Translations under genes and position numbers: made by a program | Shown: piece after piece, positions 1-7,792 of the stretch | How the letters are laid out: every line of letters starts with the position of its first letter | Position numbering within the stretch: the first letter of the stretch is position 1 | NCBI RefSeq assembly: GCF_016919245.1 | Contig: NZ_JAFEJA010000001.1 | Location: 4,479,501-4,543,500, forward strand | Reading direction: 5' to 3' | From: Streptomyces zhihengii | Lineage (GTDB): Bacteria; Actinomycetota; Actinomycetes; Streptomycetales; Streptomycetaceae | Length of the DNA stretch: 64,000 bases | Notes under the pieces: model-generated | What the model saw: the letters and a program-made list of their open reading frames with translations, nothing else | The model's database searches: none | What the model was told of the DNA's origin: nothing

Positions 1-305
1 AGCTGATCCAGTTCCGCGAGGAGCATGAGCTGAAGGCGTCCTCGTTCGGCGAGGGCCAGCAGTGGTACCTGGACGAGGACAAGTGGGCGGGCAACGACGG
101 CGAGCCGATCCCCGGCAGCGCCGACGGCCGCACCTACGTCTTCGACGAGCCGCTGCGCGAGGCGGGCTACGAGCCGCTGTACCGGGGCCGGGCCGTGGCC
201 TGGCGCGGCGACGTCGTGATGCTCATCGAGTACGCGAACAACGCGGGGCCGATCAACGAGAAGGACCTGAAGTCCCTCGCCAAGCGTCAGTTGGAGCGCC
301 TGTGA
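1..305 (+). CDS. C-terminal fragment of hypothetical protein (paralogue of next two genes)
   Basis: The reading frame is open from the window edge (first full codon at 3) to TGA at 303-305, giving about 100 residues; the N-terminus lies outside the window. I do not recognise the family. The fragment ends with a stretch reading GDVVMLIEYANNAG followed by a helix ending in LAKRQLERL. The next two proteins end in the same pattern (GEVLVNVYAYG..LVREQLDHI; GDTVAFVVLS..VVLQNQLLG), so I infer it is the first of three tandem paralogues. Its stop overlaps the GTG of the next gene by 4 nt (GTGA), indicating translational coupling. Confidence 0.75.
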   Translation, partial: LIQFREEHELKASSFGEGQQWYLDEDKWAGNDGEPIPGSADGRTYVFDEPLREAGYEPLYRGRAVAWRGDVVMLIEYANNAGPINEKDLKSLAKRQLERL

Positions 306-1216
306 CCGAGCAGCCGGAACCCGTGGCGCAGCCCGCCGCCTCGACGGCGCCCACCGACCCGCCGGAGACGCCGGAAGCGTCGGCGTCCGCCGCGTCCGTG
401 TCGTCGGCCCCGGGGACGGACGCGGCGGACGAACCCGCGACCGAACCCGCGACCGAACCCGCGACCGGGCCCGTTCCGGTCGCGGACGGGCCCGCACGGC
501 GGCGCCGGTTCCCCGTCGCGCTCGTCGCGGCCGTCGTCGGCCTCGGGCTGATCGCCGGGGGCGGGGTGTGGGGCTGGTCGGCCGTGCAGGACGCGGACCG
601 CAGCGCCCCGACCACCGTCTGGGCCGAACCGGGCGAGCACACGGAGCCGGAGGAGCCGTCGCTGAAGCCCACCGGCCTGGCGGCCGACCTGCTGCCCATG
701 CCGATCGGCTATCTGCCGGGGCCGGACGTCGACGAGTTCGGCAACGACAGCGTCCTGGACGCCGAGCGCGCGGTAGCCCTGTTCAAGGAGGGGGCGCGAG
801 GACTGCCGGGCAAGCAGCGGCGTCAGCACCAGAAGGCCGTCGACGAGCTGGGGATCAAGGGCGTGGCCGTGCGGAGCTACCGCCCCGAGGACGCGAGCTT
901 CGTGATGGAGATCCGCCTGGCGCAGCTGGAGAACACCAAGGCGGTGCGGAACATCGCCGAGTTCGACAAGCAGGTGGCCGAAGCCTTCGAGATCTTCCGC
1001 AAGGGGCCGAAGATCCCGGGCCACCCGAAGGCGACGTGCTACCTGCTGCCCGAGGACGACGAGGTGGAACTCGACGTCATGCTGTGCAGCGCCCCCGTGG
1101 GGGAGGTCCTCGTCAACGTGTACGCGTACGGCGTGAAGGACCTCCGGACCGGGACGATCAAGGATCTGGTGCGCGAGCAGCTCGACCACATCACGTCGCC
1201 CGGGGAGGCCGTGTGA
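302..1216 (+). CDS. Hypothetical single-pass membrane protein, Pro/Ala-rich N-terminus
   Basis: The protein has 304 residues from a GTG that overlaps the previous stop (GTGA). It has a roughly 65-residue disordered tail rich in Pro/Ala/Thr, including ATEP repeats. An Arg cluster (ARRRRF) and one transmembrane helix at about 69-92 follow, and then a roughly 200-residue domain that is presumably extracellular. That topology is inferred from the positively charged flank. The domain contains two Cys residues (ATCYLL and VMLCSAP) that could pair. Function is unknown. The 4-nt overlaps with both neighbours argue for one co-translated operon of related surface proteins. Confidence 0.8.
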   Translation: MTEQPEPVAQPAASTAPTDPPETPEASASAASVSSAPGTDAADEPATEPATEPATGPVPVADGPARRRRFPVALVAAVVGLGLIAGGGVWGWSAVQDADRSAPTTVWAEPGEHTEPEEPSLKPTGLAADLLPMPIGYLPGPDVDEFGNDSVLDAERAVALFKEGARGLPGKQRRQHQKAVDELGIKGVAVRSYRPEDASFVMEIRLAQLENTKAVRNIAEFDKQVAEAFEIFRKGPKIPGHPKATCYLLPEDDEVELDVMLCSAPVGEVLVNVYAYGVKDLRTGTIKDLVREQLDHITSPGEAV

Positions 1217-2181
1217 CCACCGAAGCCCAGCCCACCCCGCCCGTGACGGCTCCCGCTGCCGGGACGCCCGAGGCCGCTCCCGTGACGGCTCCCGCCACCG
1301 GGACGCCCGAGGCCGGCACCGTTCCCGCCCCGCCCGAGGCCGCTCCCGCCCCGGACGCACCCGCGCCTCCCGCCGGGCCCGCCCCGGCGCCCGCCGCCGC
1401 TCCCCGGGTGCCGTTCCGGGAGCGGCGAGTGCTGCGGGCCGTGCTGCGCTGGACCGCCGCCACGGTCGTCCTCGCGGCCGTCGGCACGGGCACGGCCTAC
1501 GGGATCGTGTCCCAGGAGCGCACCGACGTCCCGGGTCTGTCGACCCTGGACGACGGCCGCTGGGAGTACCCGAAGCTCACGAAGCCGACCCTGCCGGCCG
1601 GGGCCCCGCTGCCCTACGCGCCGGAGAACGTCGGTGAGATCCACTACGCGGATCTGAGCGCGCTGCTGCTCCCCGCTCCGGCCGGCAGCCGGCCGGACCG
1701 GACGCTGCCGACCGAGAAGGGACGCACGACCGTCGACCGCTACCTCCGCGAGTACGAGGAGGACGAGCGGGAGGCGCTGCGCGAGCACCTGACCGAGTCA
1801 CGGGTCCGGCAGGTGGCCGCACGCGGCTGGACCATGTCGGACGGCACCGTGGCACGGGTCTTCCTGCTCCGCTTCCACACGTCCGCGGTCGCCGGCGAAT
1901 TCTTCGTCGAGAACGTGGCCAGCGGCCCCGACCTGACGCTGCGGCCCGTGGGAGTCGAGGAGATGTCCTCGGTCGACGACGGCTACGACCGCCGGGCGGA
2001 GGTCACCGGTACCGAGCGCTACGTCTACGACGAGGCCGCCCCGCGCGGCCCCGTCCACGTGCGGCACGCCTACATCACCGCGGGCGACACCGTCGCCTTC
2101 GTGGTGCTCTCCCGCGAGGGCGAGGTGCCGCGGGTGCCGTTCGACCAGACGGTGGTCCTGCAGAACCAGCTCCTCGGCTGA
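1213..2181 (+). CDS. Hypothetical single-pass membrane protein, third of a paralogous trio
   Basis: The protein has 322 residues from a GTG overlapping the upstream stop by 4 nt. The first 75 residues are low-complexity Pro/Ala/Thr with a repeated VTAPA..GTPEA unit. The repeat is visible in the DNA as near-identical direct repeats at about 1240-1310. One transmembrane helix (about 84-106) follows the basic stretch FRERRVLRAVLR. The C-terminal domain ends GDTVAFVVLSREG, as in the two genes upstream. No catalytic motif is visible and no Cys pair is seen. It is probably a membrane-anchored extracellular domain; function is unknown. Confidence 0.8.
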   Translation: MTTEAQPTPPVTAPAAGTPEAAPVTAPATGTPEAGTVPAPPEAAPAPDAPAPPAGPAPAPAAAPRVPFRERRVLRAVLRWTAATVVLAAVGTGTAYGIVSQERTDVPGLSTLDDGRWEYPKLTKPTLPAGAPLPYAPENVGEIHYADLSALLLPAPAGSRPDRTLPTEKGRTTVDRYLREYEEDEREALREHLTESRVRQVAARGWTMSDGTVARVFLLRFHTSAVAGEFFVENVASGPDLTLRPVGVEEMSSVDDGYDRRAEVTGTERYVYDEAAPRGPVHVRHAYITAGDTVAFVVLSREGEVPRVPFDQTVVLQNQLLG

Positions 2182-2268
2182 CGCCGACCTCGCAGAACGG
2201 GCCGGACCGCAGCCCACTAAGCTGGGGTCCGGCCCGTACTGCCGTCACGCCCCGCGAGGAGCCCTCCC

Positions 2269-2367
2269 GTGATCGTTTTCTTCGAAGTCCTGCTGGCACT
2301 GGTCTGCGTCGCCGTGCTCGCCTTCACCGGCCTCGCCGTGAAGAAGCTGTACCAGGGCCAGCGCTGA
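2269..2367 (+). CDS. Small single-helix membrane peptide, 32 aa
   Basis: This short ORF starts at GTG 2269 behind a good ribosome site (GCGAGGAG, 2253-2260) and ends at TGA 2365-2367. The product is almost entirely one hydrophobic helix (IVFFEVLLALVCVAVLAFTG) followed by a basic tail (VKKLYQGQR), which is the classic shape of a bacterial micro-membrane protein with a cytoplasmic C-terminus. It sits alone between the trio and the nitrobindin-like gene. I recall similarly placed small peptides in Streptomyces but assign no function. Confidence 0.7.
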   Translation: MIVFFEVLLALVCVAVLAFTGLAVKKLYQGQR

Positions 2368-2404
2368 CCGCCCGTACCTCCGCCACCGACCGACAGAGCT
2401 GCTC

Positions 2405-2977
2405 ATGATCGAGATCCCGTCCGACCTCAACCCGGACCTCGTCCCCCTCGCGTTCCTCCTCGGCACGTGGGAAGGCGCGGGCGTATCGGACTTCCCCGGC
2501 GCCGAGAAGTGCAACTTCGGCCAGTCCGTCACCTTCAGCCACGACGGCCGGGACTTCATCGAGTACGTCTCGCACTCGTGGGTCCTCGACGCCGAGGGCA
2601 ACAAGGTGCGGCCGCTGGAGAGCGAGAGCGGCTACTGGCGCATCGACAAGGACCGCAAGGTCGAGGTCGTCATGGTGCGCGACCAGGGCATCGTGGAGAT
2701 CTGGTACGGCGAGCTGGCCGACCAGAAGCCGCAGATCGACCTCGTCACCGACGCCGTCGCGCGCACCGCGGCCTCCGGCCCGTACAGCGGCGGCAAGCGG
2801 CTCTACGGCTATGTGAAGAGCGACCTGATGTGGGTGGGCGAGAAGGCCACCCCGGAGGTCCCGCTGCGGCCGTACATGTCGGCGCACCTGAAGAAGGTCG
2901 TCTCGCCCGAGGAGGTCGCCTCCTGGGCCAAGGACCTGGGCGACCTGCCCGACGACGGGATCGCGTTCTTCAAGTAG
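2405..2977 (+). CDS. Nitrobindin-like (FABP/DUF1794) heme-binding protein
   Basis: The 190-residue protein starts at ATG 2405 in the sequence gctcATGatcgag. Residues 18-26 (LLGTWEGAG) carry the GTWxGxG signature of the nitrobindin/DUF1794 beta-barrel family. A histidine in YMSAHLKKV near residue 160 matches the position of the axial heme ligand in the family. Family members bind ferric heme b and react with NO or peroxynitrite; a role in nitrosative stress here is inference. It is followed after 56 nt by nur, which has its own leaderless-type promoter, so it may be transcribed separately. Confidence 0.85.
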   Translation: MIEIPSDLNPDLVPLAFLLGTWEGAGVSDFPGAEKCNFGQSVTFSHDGRDFIEYVSHSWVLDAEGNKVRPLESESGYWRIDKDRKVEVVMVRDQGIVEIWYGELADQKPQIDLVTDAVARTAASGPYSGGKRLYGYVKSDLMWVGEKATPEVPLRPYMSAHLKKVVSPEEVASWAKDLGDLPDDGIAFFK

Positions 2978-3020
2978 GGGCCGTCGGGCAAGCGCCCCTT
3001 CGCACAGGGGCGCCGCTGCC

Positions 3021-3026
3021 TACACT
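3021..3026 (+). promoter_or_regulatory. -10 box (TACACT) predicting a leaderless nur transcript
   Basis: TACACT fits TANNNT and lies 7 nt before GTG 3034, so transcription would start at or next to the start codon. No ribosome-binding site is visible in between. Confidence 0.55.
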
Positions 3027-3033
3027 GGGGGGC

Positions 3034-3471
3034 GTGGTGAGCACCGACTGGAAGAGTGATCTGCGGCAGCGCGGCTACCGGCTGACCCCGCAGCGCCAGC
3101 TTGTCCTCGAAGCCGTCGACACGCTCGAACACGCCACCCCGGACGACATCCTCGGCGAGGTCCGCAAGACCGCGTCGGGGGTCAACATCTCCACGGTCTA
3201 CCGGACGCTGGAGCTGCTGGAGGAACTGGGGCTGGTCTCGCACGCCCACCTCGGGCACGGCGCCCCCACGTACCACCTGGCCGACCGGCACCACCATCTG
3301 CACCTGGTGTGCCGGGACTGCACCGAGGTGATCGAGGCGGATGTGACGGTGGCGGCCGAGTTCACCGAGAAGCTGCGGCGGCAGTTCGGGTTCGACACCG
3401 ACATGAAGCACTTCGCGATCTTCGGCAGGTGCGGGGACTGCGCCGAGGGGAAGCCGCCTACCGGGTCGTAG
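3034..3471 (+). CDS. nur: Fur-family nickel-responsive regulator Nur
   Basis: This is a 145-residue Fur-family repressor. The N-terminal winged helix includes RLTPQRQLVLEAVD and NISTVYRTLELLEELGLV. The dimerisation domain carries the His-rich segment DRHHHLHLVCRDC, KHFAIFGRCGDC and two CxxC pairs that could hold a structural metal. The sequence closely resembles the nickel sensor Nur of S. coelicolor as I remember it, including the metal-site histidines. Nur represses nickel uptake and the Fe-superoxide dismutase and indirectly favours the Ni enzyme. GTG 3034 is preferred because of the TACACT box 7 nt upstream; GTG 3037 is the alternative. Confidence 0.9.
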   Translation: MVSTDWKSDLRQRGYRLTPQRQLVLEAVDTLEHATPDDILGEVRKTASGVNISTVYRTLELLEELGLVSHAHLGHGAPTYHLADRHHHLHLVCRDCTEVIEADVTVAAEFTEKLRRQFGFDTDMKHFAIFGRCGDCAEGKPPTGS

Positions 3472-3480
3472 GCTTGTCGC

Positions 3481-4446
3481 ATGAAGAGCCCTCTCCTGTC
3501 CCAGCCCGGCGCGGTGCCGGCCGAGGGACGCGACGAAGGGGTCGCCGCCCACTACGGCGACCTGTTCCGTGAGCAGCGCGCACTCGCCGACGGCAAGGGG
3601 CTGGTCGACCTCTCGCACCGCGGTGTGCTCACCGTCACCGGCGACGACCGGCTGAGCTGGCTGCATCTGCTGCTCACCCAGCATGTGAGCGACCTGCCCG
3701 CGGGGCGGGCCACCGAGGCGCTGATCCTCTCCGCGAACGGGCACATCGAGCACGCCCTCTACCTCGTGGACGACGGCACGACGGTCTGGGCGCACGTGGA
3801 GCCGGACACCCAGGAGGCGCTGATCGCCTATCTGGAGTCGATGAAGTTCTTCTACCGGGTCGAGGTCGCCGACCGCACCGACGACTTCGCCGTCGTCCAT
3901 CTGCCCGCCGGCTCCATCGCCACCGTGCCCGACGGCGTGGTCGTCCGGGAGACCGCGCACGGCCGCGACCTCTTCCTGCCGCGCGCCGACCTGGAGTCGT
4001 ACGCGGCCGGACACGGCCCGCTCGCGGGCATCCTGGCGTACGAGGCGCTGCGGATCGAGGGGCACCGGCCGCGGCTGGGCTTCGAGACCGACCACCGCAC
4101 CATCCCCCATGAGCTGGGCTGGATCGGCAGCGCCGTGCACCTCCAGAAGGGCTGCTACCGCGGCCAGGAGACGGTCGCCCGTGTCCACAACCTGGGGAAG
4201 CCGCCGCGCCGCCTGGTCTTCCTCCACCTGGACGGCAGCGAGGTCCATCTGCCCGTGCCGGGCACGCCGGTGAAGCTGGCCGCCGACGGCGACGAGGGCC
4301 GCCAGCTCGGCTTCATCACCACCTCGGGCCGCCACCACGAACTCGGCCCGATCGCGCTCGCCCTGGTGAAGCGGAACGTGCCGGTCGACGCCCCGCTGCT
4401 CGCGGGCGGCACGGCCGCCGCGCAGGAGACGGTCGTCGAGCCCTGA
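3481..4446 (+). CDS. ygfZ: YgfZ/GcvT-family folate-binding protein
   Basis: The 321-residue protein has the diagnostic YgfZ motif KGCYRGQET at about residues 222-230, with the conserved Cys, followed by VARVHNLGKPPRRL. The N-terminal GcvT-like fold (GVLTVTGDDRLSWLHLLLTQHV) and a C-terminal barrel are intact, and length is normal. YgfZ proteins use tetrahydrofolate to support assembly or repair of certain Fe-S enzymes. The start is ATG 3481, 9 nt after the nur stop, so co-transcription with nur is likely. It converges with the kinase gene across a hairpin. Confidence 0.9.
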   Translation: MKSPLLSQPGAVPAEGRDEGVAAHYGDLFREQRALADGKGLVDLSHRGVLTVTGDDRLSWLHLLLTQHVSDLPAGRATEALILSANGHIEHALYLVDDGTTVWAHVEPDTQEALIAYLESMKFFYRVEVADRTDDFAVVHLPAGSIATVPDGVVVRETAHGRDLFLPRADLESYAAGHGPLAGILAYEALRIEGHRPRLGFETDHRTIPHELGWIGSAVHLQKGCYRGQETVARVHNLGKPPRRLVFLHLDGSEVHLPVPGTPVKLAADGDEGRQLGFITTSGRHHELGPIALALVKRNVPVDAPLLAGGTAAAQETVVEP

Positions 4447-4456
4447 GCGGCCCGCC

Positions 4457-4481
4457 GGACCCGCGTCTCAGACGCGGGTCC
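4457..4481. terminator. Bidirectional hairpin between ygfZ and the kinase gene
   Basis: Arms GGACCCGCGTC and GACGCGGGTCC (11 bp, perfect) enclose a 3-nt loop that is itself the TGA (tca on +) stop of the minus-strand kinase gene. It could terminate both converging genes. Confidence 0.6.
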
Positions 4482-6339
4482 AGCGCTGCGAGGCGGAGCC
4501 GTCGCACGTCTCGGTGACGACATTGGTGCCGCTGAGACCGCTGAGGTCCAGGCAGCCGCCGGTGCGCACACTGCGGATCGAGCCGTCGGCCCCCGAGCGC
4601 CACTGGTGGTCGGTACCGCCGCCGCAGCTGAACGACATGACCTGGTGGCCGAGGGTGTTCGCGTCCATGCAGTCGCCCTCCCGGCCGTTGACGATCCGGA
4701 ACACGCCGCCCGACACGGTCCGGAACGACCAGGTGGCGGCGGTGCCGGAGCAGGCGCCGTCGTGGGGGCTGTTGCCGGCGCCGTAGGTCACGCACTTGCC
4801 GTTCTCGGCGTTCTTGAGCATGAAGGCGGACGGCGCCGGCCCACCGCCCCCGGAACCCGCCGACGAGCCGCCGTCCGACGAGCCGCCGGACGAGGATCCA
4901 CCGCCCGAACCGCCGGTGGGCGCGTCCGAGGGCCCGGAGCCTCCCGGGGCGGCGGTCCCGCCCGAGGCCCCGGAGGACACCGCGCCGCCGGAGCCGTCGC
5001 CGGGCCCGTCCCCGCCCCGGCCGTCGTCCGCGCCCGGAGCGCCGGCTTCCGTGCCGTCCTTCTCCCCCTGCCGGCCGTCCGCGCCCGCGGAGGCGGAGGC
5101 CGAGGAACCGGCGCTCGCCGACGCGGTGGGTGACGCGGCCCGGTCGCCGGGGGCCGTGGGGGAGGGCGAGGCCGAGGCCGACGGCGGCAGCGCGTTCGTG
5201 CCCGGCCGGTCGAACGCGTAGGGCAGGAGCTGGAACGAGAGCGTGCTCCCCGCCACGACGACCGGGATCACGATCGCCAGCACCTTCCGTCTGCGGCGCC
5301 GCTCGGCGCGCGGGCTCCGCTCGGCGTCGGCCAAGGGCGCGGACCCGGCGGAGGCGTCCGCTCCCGGCCCGGCGGAGGTGTCCGGTCCGGGCAGGTCCTT
5401 CGCGTCCGGCACGTGCTCCGCGAAGGCGGCGCGCACCGCGAGCGGCCCGCTCACGGCGTCCGGCCACGGCGGGGGCCCCGGCGGGATGCGGCGGCCGGCG
5501 GTCTCCACCAGGTCCGCCGCGGTCGGCCTGACCCCGGGATCCTTGTCCAGGCAGGCGGCGACGACGTCGGCCAGTTCCGCGTCCAGCGCGCGCAGCGCCG
5601 CCAGGTCGGGGGCCTCGTGGACGATCCGGTACAGCACGCCGTGGCCCGACTCGTCCCCGAAGGGGGGCCGGCCGCTGCCCGCGTACGCCAGCACCGAGCC
5701 GAGCGCGAAGACGTCAACGGCGCCGGTGGAGCTCCGCGCCCCCGAAGCCTGCTCGGGGGACATGTAGGCCGGGGTGCCGACCACCATCCCGGTGCGGGTG
5801 ACCTGGCTCTGCTCCGCCGCGCGCGCGACGCCGAAGTCGATCAGCGTGACACCGTCGAGGGTCAGCATCACGTTGGAGGGCTTCACGTCCCGGTGGACCA
5901 TGTCCAGTGCGTGCACGTCCGCCAGGCCCGCCGCGGTCTCCCGCAGCAGCCGCCAGAGCGCTGGTGCGGGCAGCGGTCCGCCGTGCGCCGCCAGCGCCTG
6001 GCTCAGGGTCAGACCCGGTACCCAGGCGGTGGCGAACCAGGGCGGCTGTGCCGTCCGGTCCCCGTCGAGCAGCCGGGCCGACGCCCGCTCGGGCAGCCGC
6101 GCGAGGTTGTCCAGCTCCTGGCCGAACCGCCGCAGGAAGTCCTTGTCCTCCGCCGCGATCGAGGGGAGGAGCTGCTTGACGGCCGCGAACCGCCCCTGGT
6201 GCACGCCGAGGTAGACCCGGCCCATCCCGCCGGCCCCGAGCCGACCGAGCAGCGGAATCGGGCCGATCCGGCGCGGATCGCCCTCACCCAGCGGCTCCGC
6301 GCCGCTGCCCGTCGGATCCAGCTCCGTCCGCCCGTCCAC
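4468..6339 (-). CDS. Receptor-like Ser/Thr protein kinase with ricin-type lectin tail
   Basis: The 623-residue protein starts at GTG 6339 behind GGAGG; a longer frame upstream lacks a good site. The kinase domain (about 28-290) is complete: glycine loop LGAGGMG, Lys55 in AAVKQ, HRDVKPSN (149-156), DFG (168-170) and VGTPAYMSPEQ in the activation segment. A single transmembrane helix (about 352-370) follows RRRRR. A Ser/Gly/Ala/Pro linker of about 120 residues leads to a roughly 120-residue module with Cys pairs and a QRW motif, as in ricin B/CBM13 beta-trefoils. I infer an extracellular carbohydrate-sensing domain coupled to a cytoplasmic Hanks-type kinase. The trefoil appears to have two clear repeats and a degenerate third. 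Confidence 0.9.
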   Translation of the reverse strand: MDGRTELDPTGSGAEPLGEGDPRRIGPIPLLGRLGAGGMGRVYLGVHQGRFAAVKQLLPSIAAEDKDFLRRFGQELDNLARLPERASARLLDGDRTAQPPWFATAWVPGLTLSQALAAHGGPLPAPALWRLLRETAAGLADVHALDMVHRDVKPSNVMLTLDGVTLIDFGVARAAEQSQVTRTGMVVGTPAYMSPEQASGARSSTGAVDVFALGSVLAYAGSGRPPFGDESGHGVLYRIVHEAPDLAALRALDAELADVVAACLDKDPGVRPTAADLVETAGRRIPPGPPPWPDAVSGPLAVRAAFAEHVPDAKDLPGPDTSAGPGADASAGSAPLADAERSPRAERRRRRKVLAIVIPVVVAGSTLSFQLLPYAFDRPGTNALPPSASASPSPTAPGDRAASPTASASAGSSASASAGADGRQGEKDGTEAGAPGADDGRGGDGPGDGSGGAVSSGASGGTAAPGGSGPSDAPTGGSGGGSSSGGSSDGGSSAGSGGGGPAPSAFMLKNAENGKCVTYGAGNSPHDGACSGTAATWSFRTVSGGVFRIVNGREGDCMDANTLGHQVMSFSCGGGTDHQWRSGADGSIRSVRTGGCLDLSGLSGTNVVTETCDGSASQRWTRV

Positions 6340-6517
6340 CTTCTCGCGCCTCCACAGCGATGCGGCCCCGCCCGGGCCGTGAACTCCCCCCGCCCCACAC
6401 GGACGGGCGCACGGCCTCCACGGTTCCCGTGGCGGCGGCAATCACCCTATAGAAAACGGGAGTTGAGCGACCCCGTACGCCCGCCGGCCTCCCGGCGCCC
6501 GCCCCCCGGGGTGGCCG

Positions 6518-6955
6518 TCAGATCTCGACGAGGACGGTGAACGGGCCGTCATTGGTGAGCGACACCCGCATCCGGGCACCGAAGCGGCCGGTCGCCACGG
6601 TCGCCCCCAGCGCCCTGAGCTGGGCGACGACCTCGTCGACGAGGGGTTCGGCCACCGGGCCGGGGGCGGCGGCGTTCCAGGTGGGCCGGCGCCCCTTGCG
6701 GGCGTCCCCGTAGAGGGTGAACTGCGAGACCACCAGCAGCGGCGCGTCCACGTCCGAGCAGGACTTCTCGTCCGTGAGCATACGAACCGACCATAGTTTG
6801 CGGGCCAGTTGGGCCGCCTTCTCCGGTGTGTCGTCGTGGGTGACCCCCACCAGCACACACAGGCCCTCGCCCGTGATCTCGCCCACCGTCTCGGGGCCCG
6901 TCTCACCCGGTACGACGACGCTCGCGCCGTCCACCCTCTGCACCACTGCACGCAT
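6518..6955 (-). CDS. dtd: D-aminoacyl-tRNA deacylase
   Basis: The 145-residue protein has full family length, starts at ATG 6955 ([12 protein letters not shown]) and carries both active-site signatures, SQFTLYG and NDGPFT. DTD hydrolyses D-amino acids (and glycine mischarged on tRNA-Ala) from tRNA, a proofreading task in translation. It lies upstream of the kinase gene on the same strand with a gap of about 180 nt, so it is probably a separate unit. Its promoter would lie in the region divergent from rsiG. Confidence 0.95.
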   Translation of the reverse strand: MRAVVQRVDGASVVVPGETGPETVGEITGEGLCVLVGVTHDDTPEKAAQLARKLWSVRMLTDEKSCSDVDAPLLVVSQFTLYGDARKGRRPTWNAAAPGPVAEPLVDEVVAQLRALGATVATGRFGARMRVSLTNDGPFTVLVEI

Positions 6956-7113
6956 GCGGAGAAAACTACCTGGCCGCCATTCGGGGCCGAACAGGTGCAG
7001 ACCGACTCCGCCGGGGGTACCGGGGTGGCACCATGCACGCAGGCGGTGCAGTCCCGCGGCCCATCGGGCCCCGGGTGGCCCATGCACCGGTCGCGAGGGG
7101 ACGGACGACGCAC

Positions 7114-7719
7114 ATGACCACATCTGGCGCCGGGCCTCGGCTCGGCCCCGTACCGAGCTGCCCGGCGGACGTCGCGGGGGATCTTCCGGCTCCCGCCCGC
7201 CCGCCCCGGCCCCGTGGCGGAGACCTGCTCCCCGAGACCCCGGAGCCCGATCTGGGGGGTCTGCGGCTGCCGGAACTGCGGGCGCTGCGCCGGGACGCGC
7301 AGCGCGACGAGGCGGACCTCAGCTATGTGCGGCGCCTCGTCCAGGGCCGGCTCGACATCCTCCGGGCCGAGGTCGCCCGCCGCGCCGACCCGGAGGCCCC
7401 CGTGGTCGACCGGCTCTCCGAGATCCTGGCCGACGCGCCCTCCCGCCGCGGCTCCTCGGCCCGGCACGTCACGCTCTCCACGCCGCACGGCGAGGAGTAC
7501 CGGCGGCTGGCGTCCGACATGCTCGACGAGGTCGGCCTCTCGGACCTCGGCGCCCGGACGGACGACGAGCTGCACGACGCGATGGGGCGGCTGCTCGCCT
7601 ACGAGCAGCGGGTGTCCCGGCGCCGCCAGCAGCTCCAGCGGACGGCCGACGATTGCAGCGCCGAGATCGCCCGCAGGTACCGTGAAGGCGAAGCACAAGT
7701 AGACGACCTGCTCATCTGA
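7114..7719 (+). CDS. rsiG: RsiG, c-di-GMP-dependent anti-sigma factor for WhiG
   Basis: The 201-residue protein contains the RsiG c-di-GMP-binding signature E(X)3S(X)2R(X)3Q(X)3D twice. One copy is E66-S70-R73-Q77-D81 ([16 protein letters not shown]). The other is E164-S168-R171-Q175-D179 ([16 protein letters not shown]). In Streptomyces, RsiG binds a c-di-GMP dimer through these two helices and sequesters the sporulation sigma factor WhiG. The first 45 residues are Pro-rich and probably disordered. The start is ATG 7114, the first in frame after the promoter region. Older annotations call this type an aerial mycelium formation protein. Confidence 0.85.
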   Translation: MTTSGAGPRLGPVPSCPADVAGDLPAPARPPRPRGGDLLPETPEPDLGGLRLPELRALRRDAQRDEADLSYVRRLVQGRLDILRAEVARRADPEAPVVDRLSEILADAPSRRGSSARHVTLSTPHGEEYRRLASDMLDEVGLSDLGARTDDELHDAMGRLLAYEQRVSRRRQQLQRTADDCSAEIARRYREGEAQVDDLLI

Positions 7720-7792
7720 CGCGGGGCGGCCGGGGCGATCCCCCGGCGCCGCCGCCGGGGTGCGGGTCGCCCGTCCCGGAAGGCCGTCCACC

